Assembly: GCA_013339765.2 (NCBI GenBank)
Contig: CM023453.1
Location: 93,589,767 to 93,653,766, forward strand
Direction: 5' to 3'
DNA from: Haemaphysalis longicornis
Lineage: Eukaryota > Arthropoda > Arachnida > Ixodida > Ixodidae
Length of the DNA stretch: 64,000 bases
The translations under genes were made by a program, and so were the position numbers. The notes below the pieces were generated by a model. That model did no database searches and was not told where the DNA came from. It was given only the letters and a program-made list of their open reading frames with translations. Positions 1-12,499 of the stretch are shown here, in pieces (the first letter of the stretch is position 1; each line of letters opens with the position of its first letter).

Positions 1-980
1 TATGTTACACACGAGCATGAGAGATGCCGGGTGGTGTGAACGTGAGTACTAAGAATTTGAGCAATGCCGGTTCACTTGTCCTGTGTTTACTGATACACAT
101 GCAGGCTATACCAGGCGGGGTAGACGAACTATTTCTGTAAGTGTCTCTGAATACTTTACCGGATGGGGTGCAAGACCTGTTCCGGGATACGTTCCGGACG
201 CACACAAAACCTATGAACGAGGAGGTCACTCCTGGGTCATATATTTTTACCAAGCATCTCCTCCCATCTTTCAGTTGAACCGGGCTGGGCTCATAACAAC
301 CCATTGTTGTAGCCTTTAACAATCCAGAAACACAATGCTTATGGTGAAAATCTTTTCAGTGCATTTAAGTTTGTGAGCCTTGGCCGAGCTCTACAATAGC
401 GTGATTTTATCAACAAACAATCAACACCGCATCATTAGAACAATGGTATCTTGGGCCTTTGACCTTCAACGAACTAAAGTTCATATCTGCAGTTGTGTTG
501 TAGCTAGAGCGTTTTTTTTATATTAGCCGTTTTTGATAACGCTGAAGTCTGAAACACTGTTTTAAATGACGATAAAAAGCATCTGCAAGGAAAGCAAAAT
601 CTACCAGTCAAAATATTAACACCAGCTAAAAAATTAGGTTTTTCTATTTCTTAAGATATTCAAATTTATATTGTCTGATTCAGTGGCAATGCGGTGTGGT
701 AGGTACTTCGATCCTAGGAAGGTGGCCGGAATGAATGAATGTGCGAACATTGACGAATGAGAATTTACACGCTTAACTTTGCAAGAATGGTGGCGTACTG
801 TAATGTAACGGTGGGTGAGTGAAAAAGTCGTCACGGCAACTCTTAGTGGTATATTTTTTTAATAATTGGTAAGTGAGCATGTTCGCGGCTCAGTCATAAG
901 AAGCCAACTCTGCAAAATTTGGTGGTGCTGTGAAGCTTAACTACAATGAATAGCCAGAAAAAGTTCAAGCTAAAACTTTT
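1..980. other. No gene seen
   Basis: Both strands carry only short frames. A GTGTGAACGTGAGTACT / accggcattgc pair near the start may be an inverted-repeat remnant. Nothing further is supported. Confidence 0.5.
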
Positions 981-1740
981 TTCTATAATTCTAAGAAAAC
1001 TACTAGGGAATGTAATGGAAAAATGCGAAGGCCCCTAAAATATTTCAATCTCGCATTTCCGAGGAATGTCCGCCTAATGCCAGAACAGAAATTTTCGGCA
1101 CGCCCTGTTGCGGTGCCGAATTTCTAGACAAGCTTAGTTCCTAGTGAAACCGAATATACAAAAGTTTTCCCGAATTGTTTGTAATTTCGCGAAATCTTCT
1201 TTACAAATTCCCGTGGCAGACAATATTTTGCTACACGGAACCGCAGTATTCCACTTAGGGACTGAGCAACAAGCATGTTTCCGTACTGGGTTCTGGCTCC
1301 CACCAAGAACATATTCTACGCCACGGCAATGTCTTGATACGGAAGGCTGAACGACTGCCAAGGAAATTGCAAGGAAACTACTGGGAACTGTTAAAGAAAA
1401 CAATTGCAATGCCCCTAAAATATTTCAATGTCGCATTACCGACAAATGCATGGCTAATACCAGGACAAACATTTGCGGCACGCCCTGAGGCGGGGCCGTA
1501 ATTTTAGACAACCATGCTTCCTAGTGTAACCTTATATACGACAATATCAACAAGTAGGTGGTAAGTGTTCGAAACGTTACTTGTAAATTCCCGTCGCAGA
1601 CGTTGTTTGGCTTCGTTGAGACGGCAGTATCAACCTTAATGGCGGAGCAGCGGGCATGTCTCGATACTGGGTGCTTTTAGAACCCAGAACATTCTTCAGG
1701 CCAACGCAATGTTTTGATATGGTAGGCTGAACGACTGCCA
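981..1740. repeat. Two tandem 380-bp units
   Basis: GCCCCTAAAATATTTCAAT at 1031 and 1411, and GGCTGAACGACTGCCA ending at 1360 and 1740, give an exact period of 380. The units are clearly diverged in between. No coding sense. Confidence 0.8.
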
Positions 1741-4004
1741 GCTTTTTTCTTTACAAAGTTTCGTAAAAACAGTTCGAGTTTTGTCAGCTTACTAAGTTTA
1801 GTTGGGAATTTTACCGTGTTCTTGGTGTTAGGAAAATTTGTAATACAGGCTGAATTGTTTTCATCTAAGCAAAAATATCACTTGAATAAGTTCCCTACCA
1901 TCAGGCGAACGTCGCTGTGCAACATCCCTACTGTGTAAAAATTCTTAAACCTTCGTTAACGGCCTTTTCTATGAAACTAGTTTCATTAAGAGTGGTGATT
2001 GACGCTCAGGAATGGCTAGGAGGGTGAAGCCCACTCCTTCTTCATGTGCTACCCTACAGTCGGTATTGTACCTGAATCGATCAACTAGTTCCAAAGGTAT
2101 GGGGGTGACGGCAACATCCTCGCGATATCCACAAAGTAAAGCGCTGAACACTTAAAACGTAGCGGAGTTATTCAAAAAACATATACTAGTAGAGACTAAC
2201 GAACAGCAAGACACAACACGCGAGGCTCCGGCGCTTCTAAATGTTGTCTTCAAGGCCCTGCCCCTGAACTCAATGCTTAAATATAAAACTCGCCTGCACA
2301 ATGGTTTCATATTTGGCATGAACCCGATAGTGTTTTCCGGACTGTATAAAGAGCCGCTTCGCTTGATATGTTTGTGATAATATCCTTTCAATGCATTTAT
2401 GTACATAACCACAAATTGGACAGCAACCCATATTACACTAGATATTAATATTTAGGAACTACAGTTTCCGCTGGAGAGCGGCAAATAAAACAGCGACAGA
2501 AACCAAAACTGGCGGAATTTCATACTGTCCAAAATTCACGCAGATATGCGGGATTCTGATACAACCTTTAGATGGCATATTGCGAGATCCGCAGTAACCG
2601 TTAAAAATATACATTCAAACTGCAGGAGCGATGTCGCGTGACGGAACCGGGGTTTTATTTATTTATTTCCTTTTTATTTATTTCAAGAATTTTAATATTT
2701 CAAGAATTGCGCTTTATTCATGGTTTATCTTCTTATGCAATATTAAGCTTCTATCAAAGTAAAACGTGACGCCATTCTACAGTTCCTCGTAATGCCATGC
2801 TATTTGCAATACATTTGGCATGACGTGTTACAAACCAAGGCAAGACGAGCCCATGGAGAGCAAGGAATTCTACAGTTTTGTGTACATTTTATTAAGCACT
2901 ACATTTCTTTTGTTGCGGCATCTGCCAATGAAGTTGCATAGGAACCGAGCAGATTACAGAAACAACGTTGCTCTTTGTGTTAAATTTTTGCTGTAACGCC
3001 TGCACGTTTTTGAGCCTTCACGAGCTATACAACGATGTATTTTTCACACACAATCCACTTTAAGTAGACCAATACGTCCATGTTATTCTGTTGCTTTCAC
3101 ACCTTCAAAAAAGGAATATTTATATCGGTATTGAACTGTAAACATGACTAAAGCTTCGTGATATCAAACTAATGCTAAAAAAACTAACTGATCGATGTTC
3201 AAAAGCCTTGTAAGCTTTTTTGGGGGGAATAGTATTCAGACTCTACCTGCAGTGTATCCAGGATGACCAGATAGAAAGCCAGCATACTAAACTAAATAGA
3301 AATTTTGACCGTTCGGGCAAACTTTCATATCCGAAATACTTGAAGATCTCAATGAACAACACTAAAGCGGCACAATAATTGCACTTCATTTTGAGAAAGG
3401 TCAGTGCTCACACTACTAGTGTCTGTTAGATTTCCTTGTTTCTAGTAAACGGTGTCACTGCAAAAATATAATTGAAGGAGTCTTACGGACGCTCATAGTT
3501 CCTTACAACAAATCTTTGTTTGTCTCAGCAAAAAGTGCTCCAGCAGTTACAGAACCCAAATATTGCCCGTCATTGGCTCTGGCTGCGACAGCTAAAAGCG
3601 GCGTTGTATGACGGGTGGCAACTTGTAAAAAATAATTTAAAATACATCAAGTCTCCGGGAAACCTTTCCCGAATTGGTAGCTAATATAAAAACTCGGTGC
3701 GCGCGAGTAATATATTCAAGAATGCATTCCAGTGACAACCAGTCCAAGCAACACTTAGCAACGACGCAGCTTAGTGTATTGGTTATTGTTCCGAAACTTA
3801 TGGTAGTGGCTTTTCTCCGAATAAAGGCGGTACATTACAACTGTCCATCTTCCTACTGTTGGGATTTTGGGGCCGACAATGTATCCGTCCCAAATCATCC
3901 CGAACTGGTTTATCGGATCCGCCAGAACACCGACTCGAACACACTACTCGATCAAGAAGGGTGCTCCATCTTGGTTAAGCGAACAGAGTGGGCGAGATGC
4001 ACCC
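1741..4004. other. No gene seen, AT-rich
   Basis: Apart from the TTTA run and a TATAAAA-like string near 3684, there are only short frames without family resemblance (the longest is 127 codons at 3674-4057). Confidence 0.45.
2655..2715. repeat. TTTA-rich low-complexity run
   Basis: TTTATTTATTT blocks with two copies of TTTCAAGAAT. May be the tail of a lost LINE, but no LINE code is seen beside it. Confidence 0.5.
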
Positions 4005-4065
4005 ATGCGAGAATACTCTCTCTTCATGATGGTTTTTGCCAGCAGTTATGTTGTTAACAGACACA
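4005..4065 (+). CDS. Possible signal-peptide exon of the plus-strand protease locus
   Basis: ATG followed by MREYS and a hydrophobic run LFMMVFASSYVV, then a GTGAGT donor. The coding length of 61 nt and phase 1 are the same as gene A exon 1, but the nucleotide sequence is not clearly alike and no following His exon was found. A TATAAAA-like string lies near 3684. Could be chance. Confidence 0.27.
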
Positions 4066-4139
4066 GTGAGTTGGTTACTGCAGTAGTGGTCAGGAAGATT
4101 CTTGTTTTAAACGTATATTTCCACCAGTTTCCTTCGTGA

Positions 4140-5214
4140 ACCGGCGGAGTGTGCCTCTCTGTTCAACAAGAGTACTTACCCGTATGGAACCCGCTCAGAG
4201 CGCGTGCGTTTTAGTCGGTTGACATACCGGCGCAAGGCTCACTAGGAGTAGGTGTCCCACAAAAAGCACTTCTTACCGGATGATGCTCAGCCACCACGGT
4301 TATATCGCCTGAGCTTAGCGTATGAGGCCGCCACCACGACGTCTGAGGGATGCGTTCTGGCATAAAATGTTTATTTTTCACGTCTGTTATCTGGGCTTGC
4401 GTAAAATCGTGGACGGCTTGAAGCAATAAATGGTTTTGGTGGCGGGGAGCGCAATTGGCATTCTCTGCATGTTCGCCTCAGAAGACGGACCTTCTGTGTT
4501 TGGATGATAAGAGTCGAGAGTTTTTCATTTCTTGTTTTTTTCCGGTTTTGTTTAACTAGTGCTGGAGGAAAGGTGTTTTATGAGCTGTAGCTTGGTAACT
4601 CGAAGAAGGATGTAAAGTCAGCGCTAGTGTTATTTGATTTTTTTCTTCTCGTGTCTTGGTAAATTGGGCTGTTCAGCCACACCCTAAGAGCCAGAAAAAT
4701 ATCTCCGCGCACAGTTACAATTAGTTTAGTTTTTGTGGACAGCAACCAGCTGAATACACAATATTTTATGTCCCGTCCGGGTGTCTGGTATTACGCCCCC
4801 TTGCGAGACGGGTTTTGTTTGTGGCAAAACTCAGGTTTTTCATCTAAGACAATGTAGGCAAACAGAAATGCTACCTTAGACCGGGGCTTTGCCCTATGGA
4901 ACATGGGAAACAGTGCGCAGCTGTAACTGCCAATCTGCGACGCTATTCCAAAAGGCCCGACTTCGGCATACCCCCGAATTTCCAGCTGCTTGGTTTATGG
5001 AAGCAGTGATAGTGGAGCACCCGATACACCTCGAGCAAAATGGAGCAATAGCGCGCAGCACGCCTGGTATATTCAGCGCGCCGTATTGGGGCCGCTTACG
5101 ATGATAATGTACGGCTTGTGCTATTTTGTGCATGCAGCCCCATCTGAAATCTAGCTGCAATATTCATTCCCCAGAATAAATTAGACAAACCCACTACTAC
5201 TTTGAAATCCCGAG
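4140..5214. other. No gene seen
   Basis: Short opposed frames at 4889-5160 with no known motif. This stretch would be expected to hold exon 2 of the plus-strand protease, but no TAAHC or CGRP coding text was found. Confidence 0.45.
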
Positions 5215-5375
5215 ACTGGCTGTTGGCCGATGTCTGGGGGGTGCCCTACGGACCGTACCCCTTGGACTTGGCACCCCTTCGAGTGCCCTTCGTTTGAGCC
5301 CCGACCGCAGGATGTCAGGAGCGCCCAAGGTGGCACGGGCGGTGTTCTTCCATTGAATTATGTTTTCTACATTGC
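5215..5375 (-). mobile_element. Small fragment of the same LINE ORF1
   Basis: The stretch with GGTGCCC...GACTTGGCACCCCTTC...GCCCTTCGTTTGAGC matches 9745-9880 of the LINE above, as a diverged second copy of the proline-rich part of ORF1. Nothing else of the element is recognised beside it. Confidence 0.5.
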
Positions 5376-5399
5376 TTGAGGGTAGAACCAGCGCAGCTC

Positions 5400-6080
5400 T
5401 GATCAACCACAAAGTAAGTAAGCAAAGGAGTTCACTGTAGCTAATTGAATGCGCCCTGCCCCCGACCATCAAATATGGCTTTTCTTTACGGCCTGGTGGA
5501 CTGTGTACGACAGTCGCTTATCAGAAATCATCCAAATTTAGCCTGTCAAGAGCGTGTTTGAGCGTTGGCATGTGCGTTTTAAAGGTTTAGGTCGTGTCAT
5601 TGTGATCGACTCTATTCCACGGTGTATGACCAAGGCTCCCGTGGGAAAATCGTGTCGTCTTGGCCACTCCTATCGGTTCTGACAAGAGTGAACCCAAGTT
5701 GTGATCGAACACGCCCGCGTCTGTGGCACCATTGGCTCACGGTGGGGTGGGGACTTTATTTTTATTTTGTGCTAACTTATTGTCGCTGCTAGCGGGCTCA
5801 AAGGACAACTTCGTGGATACGACGCTACACCCACACAAAGTGGACGCCATGGGTGGGTGTGGCTTCGCTCACTACGCCGGGCCCACGAATGGGCTCTGTG
5901 TGTCTGATTGACCTCATAACTCAGAAAAAACAAGGTAATGGTTTTCCATGGCCGAGTTGAACTCGGGACGCCCGTGTCAGCAGCTGCTGCGGTCTGGTTT
6001 ATTGTTAGAATTGCCGTAGCAAGCATATTTTTACCCTAGTAGGTATTCTAAATGAAGGAGGACTTGTTTTTTTTATTGTG
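5400..6080. other. No gene seen
   Basis: Moderately GC-rich anonymous sequence between a LINE fragment and a SINE-like repeat. Confidence 0.4.
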
Positions 6081-6245
6081 GGGGTTTACGCACCGAGGTT
6101 ATACAGGGTATGAGGCGCGCCGTAGTGGAGGGCTCCGCATTAATTTCGACCCCCTGGGCATCTTCAACGTGCTTCGAAACCTTGAACACGGGCGTTTTCG
6201 CTTTTCCCCGACATCAGAAAGCGGCGAAGGCCATCAGAAAGCTGC
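6081..6245 (-). repeat. SINE-like repeat without B box
   Basis: Shares GAGGCGCGCCGTAGTGGAGG, ATTAATTTCGACCCCCTGGG and the ACACGGGCGTTTTCGC block with the copies above, but the tRNA-like part with the B box is not present. Confidence 0.55.
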
Positions 6246-6249
6246 GAAG

Positions 6250-8020
6250 GAGGAATTTTAAGCTTGTTTTTATCTCTATAAAAGTACTGTGCGTTCGCTG
6301 TGCAGTCATTTGGCGACAGAACCCCGCTTACGACGACTTAGAGGCGGATTTCGCTTCACGACTGTCGAGGAGGAAGTGTTGTGCGCTCTCTGGTTTTACG
6401 TGAGGGTCAGCTTTCACGGAAGCGTTGGCGGCGACATCACCATCGACCACCACCAGTCGACAGGCAGCCAGTGTGTGCGCCATATATGATCGTAGAGGCG
6501 TGGTACCCTGACCTCTCCTTTTTTAGGTGGTTAGGCGGACAATACTTGCACAGGTTCTACCGCGCGTCTATCCGTCTGCAGCCGGAGCGTGCGCTTCACT
6601 TACCGTCTGGTCGAAAAAAAGTTTCTAATGAGGCGTTGCATGACCGTGTGTTCCGTCTATCGTCAGCGCTGCTATCACTTTTGCTTGAGGCGTTGCGTGA
6701 CGCACATTTCTTGTGAAAAAGATACTGGCAGGATATGTCATACGTATGTGAATGAAATCGAACTGCGCGTGTCTATTGTCAGATGCGATATCTATGCATT
6801 TAAACAGGTTTTTTTTCACCGTCACATTCGTATGGCAGGAAGCCGATCATAGAAAGCTAGTAAAGGGGACAGCTGAGAAAAAGTGTAACCGCATGACGTC
6901 AGAGGGAGGGCAAGCGGGAGTGGAAAGGGGACGAAAGAAGAGAGCGAAGTGAAGAGATTGGACCCATTGAAAAAATACACTGCCGGGAGCTTCTTCTAAC
7001 AAGAGCGGTGAAGAGCAAAAGGAAATAAATCAAACAAATCTGAAAAGGAGTTGCTACTATTCCTTCTTTCATAGCGCATGCCCACTTTGTGGATTCTCCC
7101 GAAATTTGGAGCCTTGATGAGCAAATGTGCCCGGTGCGCAAAATTTCTCACACAGTAAGTTTGAAAAATATAAGTTGCAGTATAGTGCCTGCCGCGTGAC
7201 GCCTGAGCATGATGTCACGGGAGTAGGTAGGCGCACACCAGCCTCGCCGCGACCCCATTTTAGGCAGGCTGCAGCCTGCCTGCTGGCGTGGTTCAATAAG
7301 TATTGAAAGAGAAGAAACCAACGCAAAGCCGTTATAGCAGAAGTGAAAGCAGGTCGAACGAATCAGTGCAAAAAGACGAAGAAAGCAAAACCACGAAAAA
7401 TGCGGAAGTACAATCTACCTATAAAGGAGTGGTTAATACGTATCGACAGCCCTTCGCCTTAAAAGTACCCAGGCATAATACCACGACGAAATTTTGTATC
7501 GAAAAGCGGATGGTTTCAATAACGTAATACGAACAGCCACTGTTTTGAATGTGGCGCGCTTCCATCATAACCTTTCTTTCATTGCCAGTCGGCGATAGTC
7601 ACGTGGTTGCATTGTCTGCCACCGACATCAACAAGTGCTTCTTAGGAAGAAACATTTCAAACAAAAAACTTATATGAACGCGTGGAATAAAATAACAAAG
7701 GAACTTTATAGTCAAACGCAGATTAATAACGTAACAGTGCAATAAAAAATAGTAGTTGGATTTGCTTGCCTACAGTACCCACTGGTGCAACAGTTGAGCG
7801 AGAGAACGCACTGAAGGGTGCGCCATGCCCTAATCACCCGTCCTTGTAGCGCTCTGCCCTGGACTGGTTTCGTCACCTCCATAATCAGCAAATAACATAA
7901 ATCACATTTTATATGGCCTTTCAACCCATCCTCGAAATGTTACCGTGAGCTTATTATTATGACCACAGCTCCGCCTTGCTCGAGTTTCGCTCAGACTCGG
8001 GCCTTGTGGAATAGCCCCCC
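6250..8020. other. No gene identified
   Basis: Several overlapping frames of 60-110 codons at 6110-6850 and a lysine/serine-rich frame at 7303-7527. None has a recognisable domain. The phrase GAGGCGTTGC[AG]TGAC occurs twice near 6630-6700. Confidence 0.4.
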
Positions 8021-8023
8021 TGG

Positions 8024-8248
8024 TCATTTATAAATATCTCGGAGAAATGGGAAGTGCGAAATAACGCTGTAGGCATCAAGAAAGGAATCCGTCTGCTCAT
8101 TCAGTTTTACTTCAACATAGAGCATCCGTTTGTCGCAGCAAGTGGAGCGCGCCATTTTGGAATCTGGATGAACCTTAAATCTCTTGCAGCAGCCTTGGAT
8201 AAACAAGGGACACACTTCAATAACAAATAACGTGAAGCCGTTGCTCAA
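8024..8248 (-). CDS. Unrecognised ORF, 74 codons
   Basis: Reads FTLFVIEVCPLFIQGCCKRF and DKRMLYVEVKLNEQTDSFLD. The composition looks protein-like (an amphipathic stretch and Cys pairs), but I recognise no family. Possibly a transposase or host exon fragment. Confidence 0.2.
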   Translation of the reverse strand: MSNGFTLFVIEVCPLFIQGCCKRFKVHPDSKMARSTCCDKRMLYVEVKLNEQTDSFLDAYSVISHFPFLRDIYK

Positions 8249-8649
8249 AACCGTTTTTGAAAGAAGCAGTGGAACAGTCCCGTACCAACCGGCACTGCCC
8301 TTTGTGTCAATATTTCAATTGGCATAAACACATTAGATCTGTTCTTCAGTGATCATAATTCCGTAATTCACCATGCACTTGTACACAGAGCTTCCCACAT
8401 TTTATCCATAGATAGCTACTACGGGCTGCCAGAAGCAGTGCCACAAGAGAGGTTTCCTCTCACTCTCACGGAACATGGTTGGAGCTCGTGTTTTACCGAA
8501 AGTCTCCAGAAACAAATTGAATGACGCTGCCGTGACCAAGCGATCATACAAATGGGAAGGTTTAACTGATAAGATATCAGATAACCATTAGTTACCATGC
8601 TATAACAAATACCATGTCATAAATTCTAAACCATTACAGCCGTGTCTCG

Positions 8650-11220
8650 AAGCCGCCGTGTTCTGCCGTGTTCTGGGCCCCTCGCGCCCGCCTACACTCC
8701 TGATTCAACCAAGGCCTCCTTTGTTTGCGCGGAGCACCGCAGGCGTGGGGAATGGACTTTTCGGTGGCGTCGAGGATGTGCGCCGTGATGAGTTGGGCTG
8801 CTTCCTCCAGGTGGTGTAGGAGTTTTATCGTTGTGTGGTGTAGTTTAGATGTTTATGTGATTGTACTCCAGTTTGCGTTTGAGTCATTAAACCTGTTATG
8901 GGAAGATGGACTGCATGGGCGTGTACCTATATATGTTAGGGAAGTGGGGAAGTGGTCACTACCATATGGGTCCGTGCCCACGCCCCACTTAAGAACAAGA
9001 AAAGAGAACTGCGGAACCAATAGCCAAGTCAAGATATGAGTATGTGTTGTGTCCTATGTTATGGTATGTAGCTGTTTCTTGTTGAAAAGGCATGCTCCAG
9101 AGGATGTTAAAACATCTGTATCAGGTTACCTCGGGCATCCGTTCGAGAAGCGCTCCAAAGAGAAATGTGTGCATTAAGGTCGCCTGTGAGGATGTATAGT
9201 TCGGGAAACTGGTCAACCCGAGCCTCGAAGTCAGAACTCGAAAGTGCAAGATCAGGAGGAATATATAAGGAGCATGCCATTATCCACCTATTAAATATTA
9301 TTGTGCGAATCTCCAGAGCCTCAAGAAGAGTGTTCAAAGTGAGAGGGTGGCATGCTATCGATTTGCGGGCAATTATGGCCACACCACCAGAAGAGTGTGC
9401 ATCTATTCCTGTCCTTTCTGTATACCATGCAACGATTCAAGTAATTTGTGTGATTTGAATTCAAATTTGTTTCCTGAAGACACATCACACTTGGCTGGTT
9501 CGAATGCAATATCTCACAGACATCATGAAGATTTTTAAGGAGGCCTTTACAGTGCCACTGAACAATATTTTCTCTTCACAGTATGGAGATTGAGGAGCTA
9601 CTGGAGTCCTTGTGCATGTGTGTTCATGTGTCTTTCGGGGCTGTTACTCTAAGATTTGGTTTTTGGGCCTTTCTGTAGGCTTGGACGTTGGAGGATGCTC
9701 CTTCCGATGCGTTGCAGGCAGGAAAAGCCCGACGTCTATCTCCTCGTCAGATGTCAAAGTGGTGCCCGACGGACCGGACTCGCCGGACTTGGCCCCTCTT
9801 CGGGGGCCCTTCGTTTGAGCCGCCACCGCCGCGGTCATCGGGGGCAGCCAGAGGTGGCACAGGCGGTGCGGTAGTGGTGGGAACCGATGCGGGGCCCCCG
9901 GTGTCCATCCCCTCGGCACCCTCCAACGCACTGGAGGACGGGGAGGCAGGAGCGGGAGCGGCACCGGTTCCGAAAGAAGTGGTTTGCACCAACCACTGCT
10001 GCTCAGCAAGCGGTGTGGTGATGGGTCGGGTTGCGTGAGGCAACTCAGCGGGAGGCGACAGAGGCACCAGGTCAGACTCGCTGAACTGGGTCCCTGTAGA
10101 CATCACACGCCGCTCCGCCCCCCGGCGAGCTGCGTCGGCGTACCTCCTCCAGGGGAAAAAGGCGAACCTCTTTCGCGCGTCTGGGAAGGTATGGTTCTCA
10201 GTGAATTTCACCTCGATGATCTCCTTCTCCTGTTTGAACTTCTCGCATGTTCTAGAGTAGTCCCCGTGGGGTCCCTGACAGTTAGCACAGATGAGGGTTT
10301 GTGATGGGAAGGTGTCAGATTGATGATCGTGCTGGGCACCCTTTTGACACAGCAGGAGCTGGTACTATGAAGAAAACGCTGGCATTTAAAATACCTGCGC
10401 GGGTTGGGGATGTGTGGCCTGAAAGGCTTCAGGAACTGTGGAATGATCGAAAGACAATATTACATGTTTAGTGGGGATTTCCTTGTTATCTCGACGAATC
10501 ATAGGCCTCACTGCTGTCACACCTTGGTCTTTAAGGCCTTCCAACAGATCAATTTCAGTTTCATTCATCAGATCTGACTCAGAGATCACACCCTGGAAGC
10601 TATTGAGGCTGCGGTGGGCTGTGACCCTGATGTCAAAATCTGCGATGTGAATTTGAGTCAAGAGATTAGTAGCTTGTCGCTTGTCGTTGACTTCTACAAG
10701 ACCTCCTCCCGTTGTACGTTTTCTGGCTTTGTTGGATTTACCAACAATGCCCTCAAGTAATTTTGTAGATCAAAAAGACAGACTTTGTGCAAGAAGGTTC
10801 GATGTGTCAACAGATTCCATTATCAAAAACCTAGCATAATTGTCCGGCTTTAGGAAACTCGTCATTGGCAACCGAGGAAAGGATACCTGGGTGCGGCCCC
10901 TTTAGGAGGCAAATCCTTGGATTTAGAAAATTTGGAAACCATATATCATAGTATAAAAGCAGGGAGACGGGGGTGCATTCTTCGTCAGCGTTACCCTGAT
11001 AGCTGAAGACGTCCCGGAGCTACCTGCCTGGTATACACACAGGGAGCCCATCCGCCGAAGCTTGACCTGGGCTTCGACGGCCACCGTTTGCGGTTTCTTC
11101 CCTTCACCTTACAACTCATAGCCACGATAGATTACAGCAAGAGTATAGGGGGTCGGGGTCTGCGGTGTCACCAACACCGTCACCAAGATTATTCAAGCTG
11201 CCCCGTGCGGGGCATTACCT
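8650..11220 (-). mobile_element. I/Jockey-type LINE relic with ORF1 and endonuclease
   Basis: Minus-strand element read from high to low coordinates. A likely 5' UTR lies at about 11220-10975. ORF1 has RVTAHRSLNSFQGVISESD (10661-10386), damaged CCHC knuckles (FKCQRFLHSTSSC, about 10390-10340), EKFKQEKEIIEVKFTE and a proline-rich tail to about 9650. Next come APE-type endonuclease pieces: SVMCLQETNL (about 9490), ACSLYIPPDLAL, and the catalytic-site motif ILTGDLNAHISLW (about 9195-9157). Then the linker IPHACGAPRKQRRPWLNQEC at about 8770-8700. No RT follows, so the 3' half is missing. Frames are broken in many places. Confidence 0.72.
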
Positions 11221-11279
11221 CTGAAGTTATGCATTTTTCGCCTGAGCCTAGTCAACACACCTAGTCACCAAAACCACAA

Positions 11280-12050
11280 ATGTCCATAATTTTCCATATA
11301 CACTAAAAACTGGCGAGATAAGCATAGTCAACGCAGTAAAATATTTGGGTGTGACTATTAACAATGACCTAAGTTGGGCTTCTCATATTACTGATGTTTG
11401 TTCAGCTGCCGAAAAAAGCTCTGGCTTCTGCGTAGAAAACTAAAACAGGCACCGCCATCGGTGGAGCTATCTGCCTATCTAACAATTGGCAGGATAACAT
11501 TAGAATACGCTAGCATCATCTGGGATCCGCATCGTAAAGGTTTAATTGATACGCTTGAAAAAGTGCAAAAAAGGCGGCTCGGTTAATATTATCACGTTAC
11601 TCACGCACTGAGTCTGTCTCAGATATGCTTGAAATTCTTAACTTGCCAACACTAGCAGATCGCCGCACTCATGCGCGCCTGAAGTTTTTCTTTCTACTTA
11701 CCGAGAATGCCTTTAAAATACAAACAACCCAATACCTAATTCCGAGACAAGGTAGAGACCTGCGAAATACAAATAGCCGGGCTTTCACAGTCCCACAACT
11801 CCGCATCAAAACTTACGCATATTCTTTTTTTCGGCGTAGAACACGTAACGGGAACGCATTACCAGAATCTGTCGTTCTATCTCGGACTGCTTCGGAATTT
11901 GAGAAGCGCCTTCTTGCGAGCCCAAGTACAAATGAACCTAACTTACGTTGTCAGCAGTGCAGAATGAATGTTTGCACACATGTGTGTGTATATGTATATG
12001 TATATTTATATGTATATGTATAAATTTATTTATTGTACTCATTCGCTTGT
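11280..12050 (+). mobile_element. CR1-like LINE 3' end
   Basis: Plus-strand C-terminal reverse-transcriptase region: AVKYLGVTINNDLSWASHI, SSGFLRRKLKQAPPSVE, ITLEYASIIWDPHRKGL and LEKVQKRRL, a frame change near 11590, then LNLPTLADRRTHARLKFFF and FFRRRTRNGNALPESVV, the usual end of CR1/L2-type ORF2. It closes with a TATATG-rich microsatellite and TTTATTTATTG. 5' truncated. Confidence 0.78.
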
Positions 12051-12329
12051 CTGCATTTTTTGCGTTTGTTTGGCATTATTTGTTTACATTCTTTGTACAA
12101 TAATATAGGCATGCACGATTATGTGTTTTCTTTTGTGCGTGCTTATGCACGCTCTTATGTTATTACAAGGATTTTGTAACTCCACCCTGTATCGGCCTCA
12201 CCAGCCAACAGTATGAGTAAATAATAAAAAAAAATAACAGATCCGTTCTTTGAACGATGTACTCTTTTTTGCGCTGAAAAGAATGCACTCAGGACGGTAT
12301 GTTTTCTTTTTACTTTGTTATTTCTCCAG

Positions 12330-12496
12330 TCAGATGACGAAGGAAGATGGCCTCGTTTGAATGACATCGCCATCATTACGCTCCAGGAGAGAGTGAAGTT
12401 CTCCGACGCCATTTCACCAGTGTGTCTTCCCCGTGACCAGGAAGCACTCCCACTGGGTTCTAGGTACCACGTGGACAGGATGGGGATATATAACAT
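12330..12496 (+). pseudogene. Pseudogene exon, catalytic Asp
   Basis: Acceptor TTTCTCCAG, donor GTAAGC. Reads RWPRLNDIAIITLQERV and SPVCLPRDQEALPLGS, then shifts frame where gene A has YYVTGWG. 167 nt against 166 in the intact copies. Confidence 0.75.
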
Positions 12497-12499
12497 GTA

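Noticed and set aside
83..319. Plus frame with FTGWGA, similar to the TGWG motif of S1 proteases
   Set aside because: No other protease landmark in the frame, wrong surroundings, and no splice sites that would link it to the plus-strand exons.
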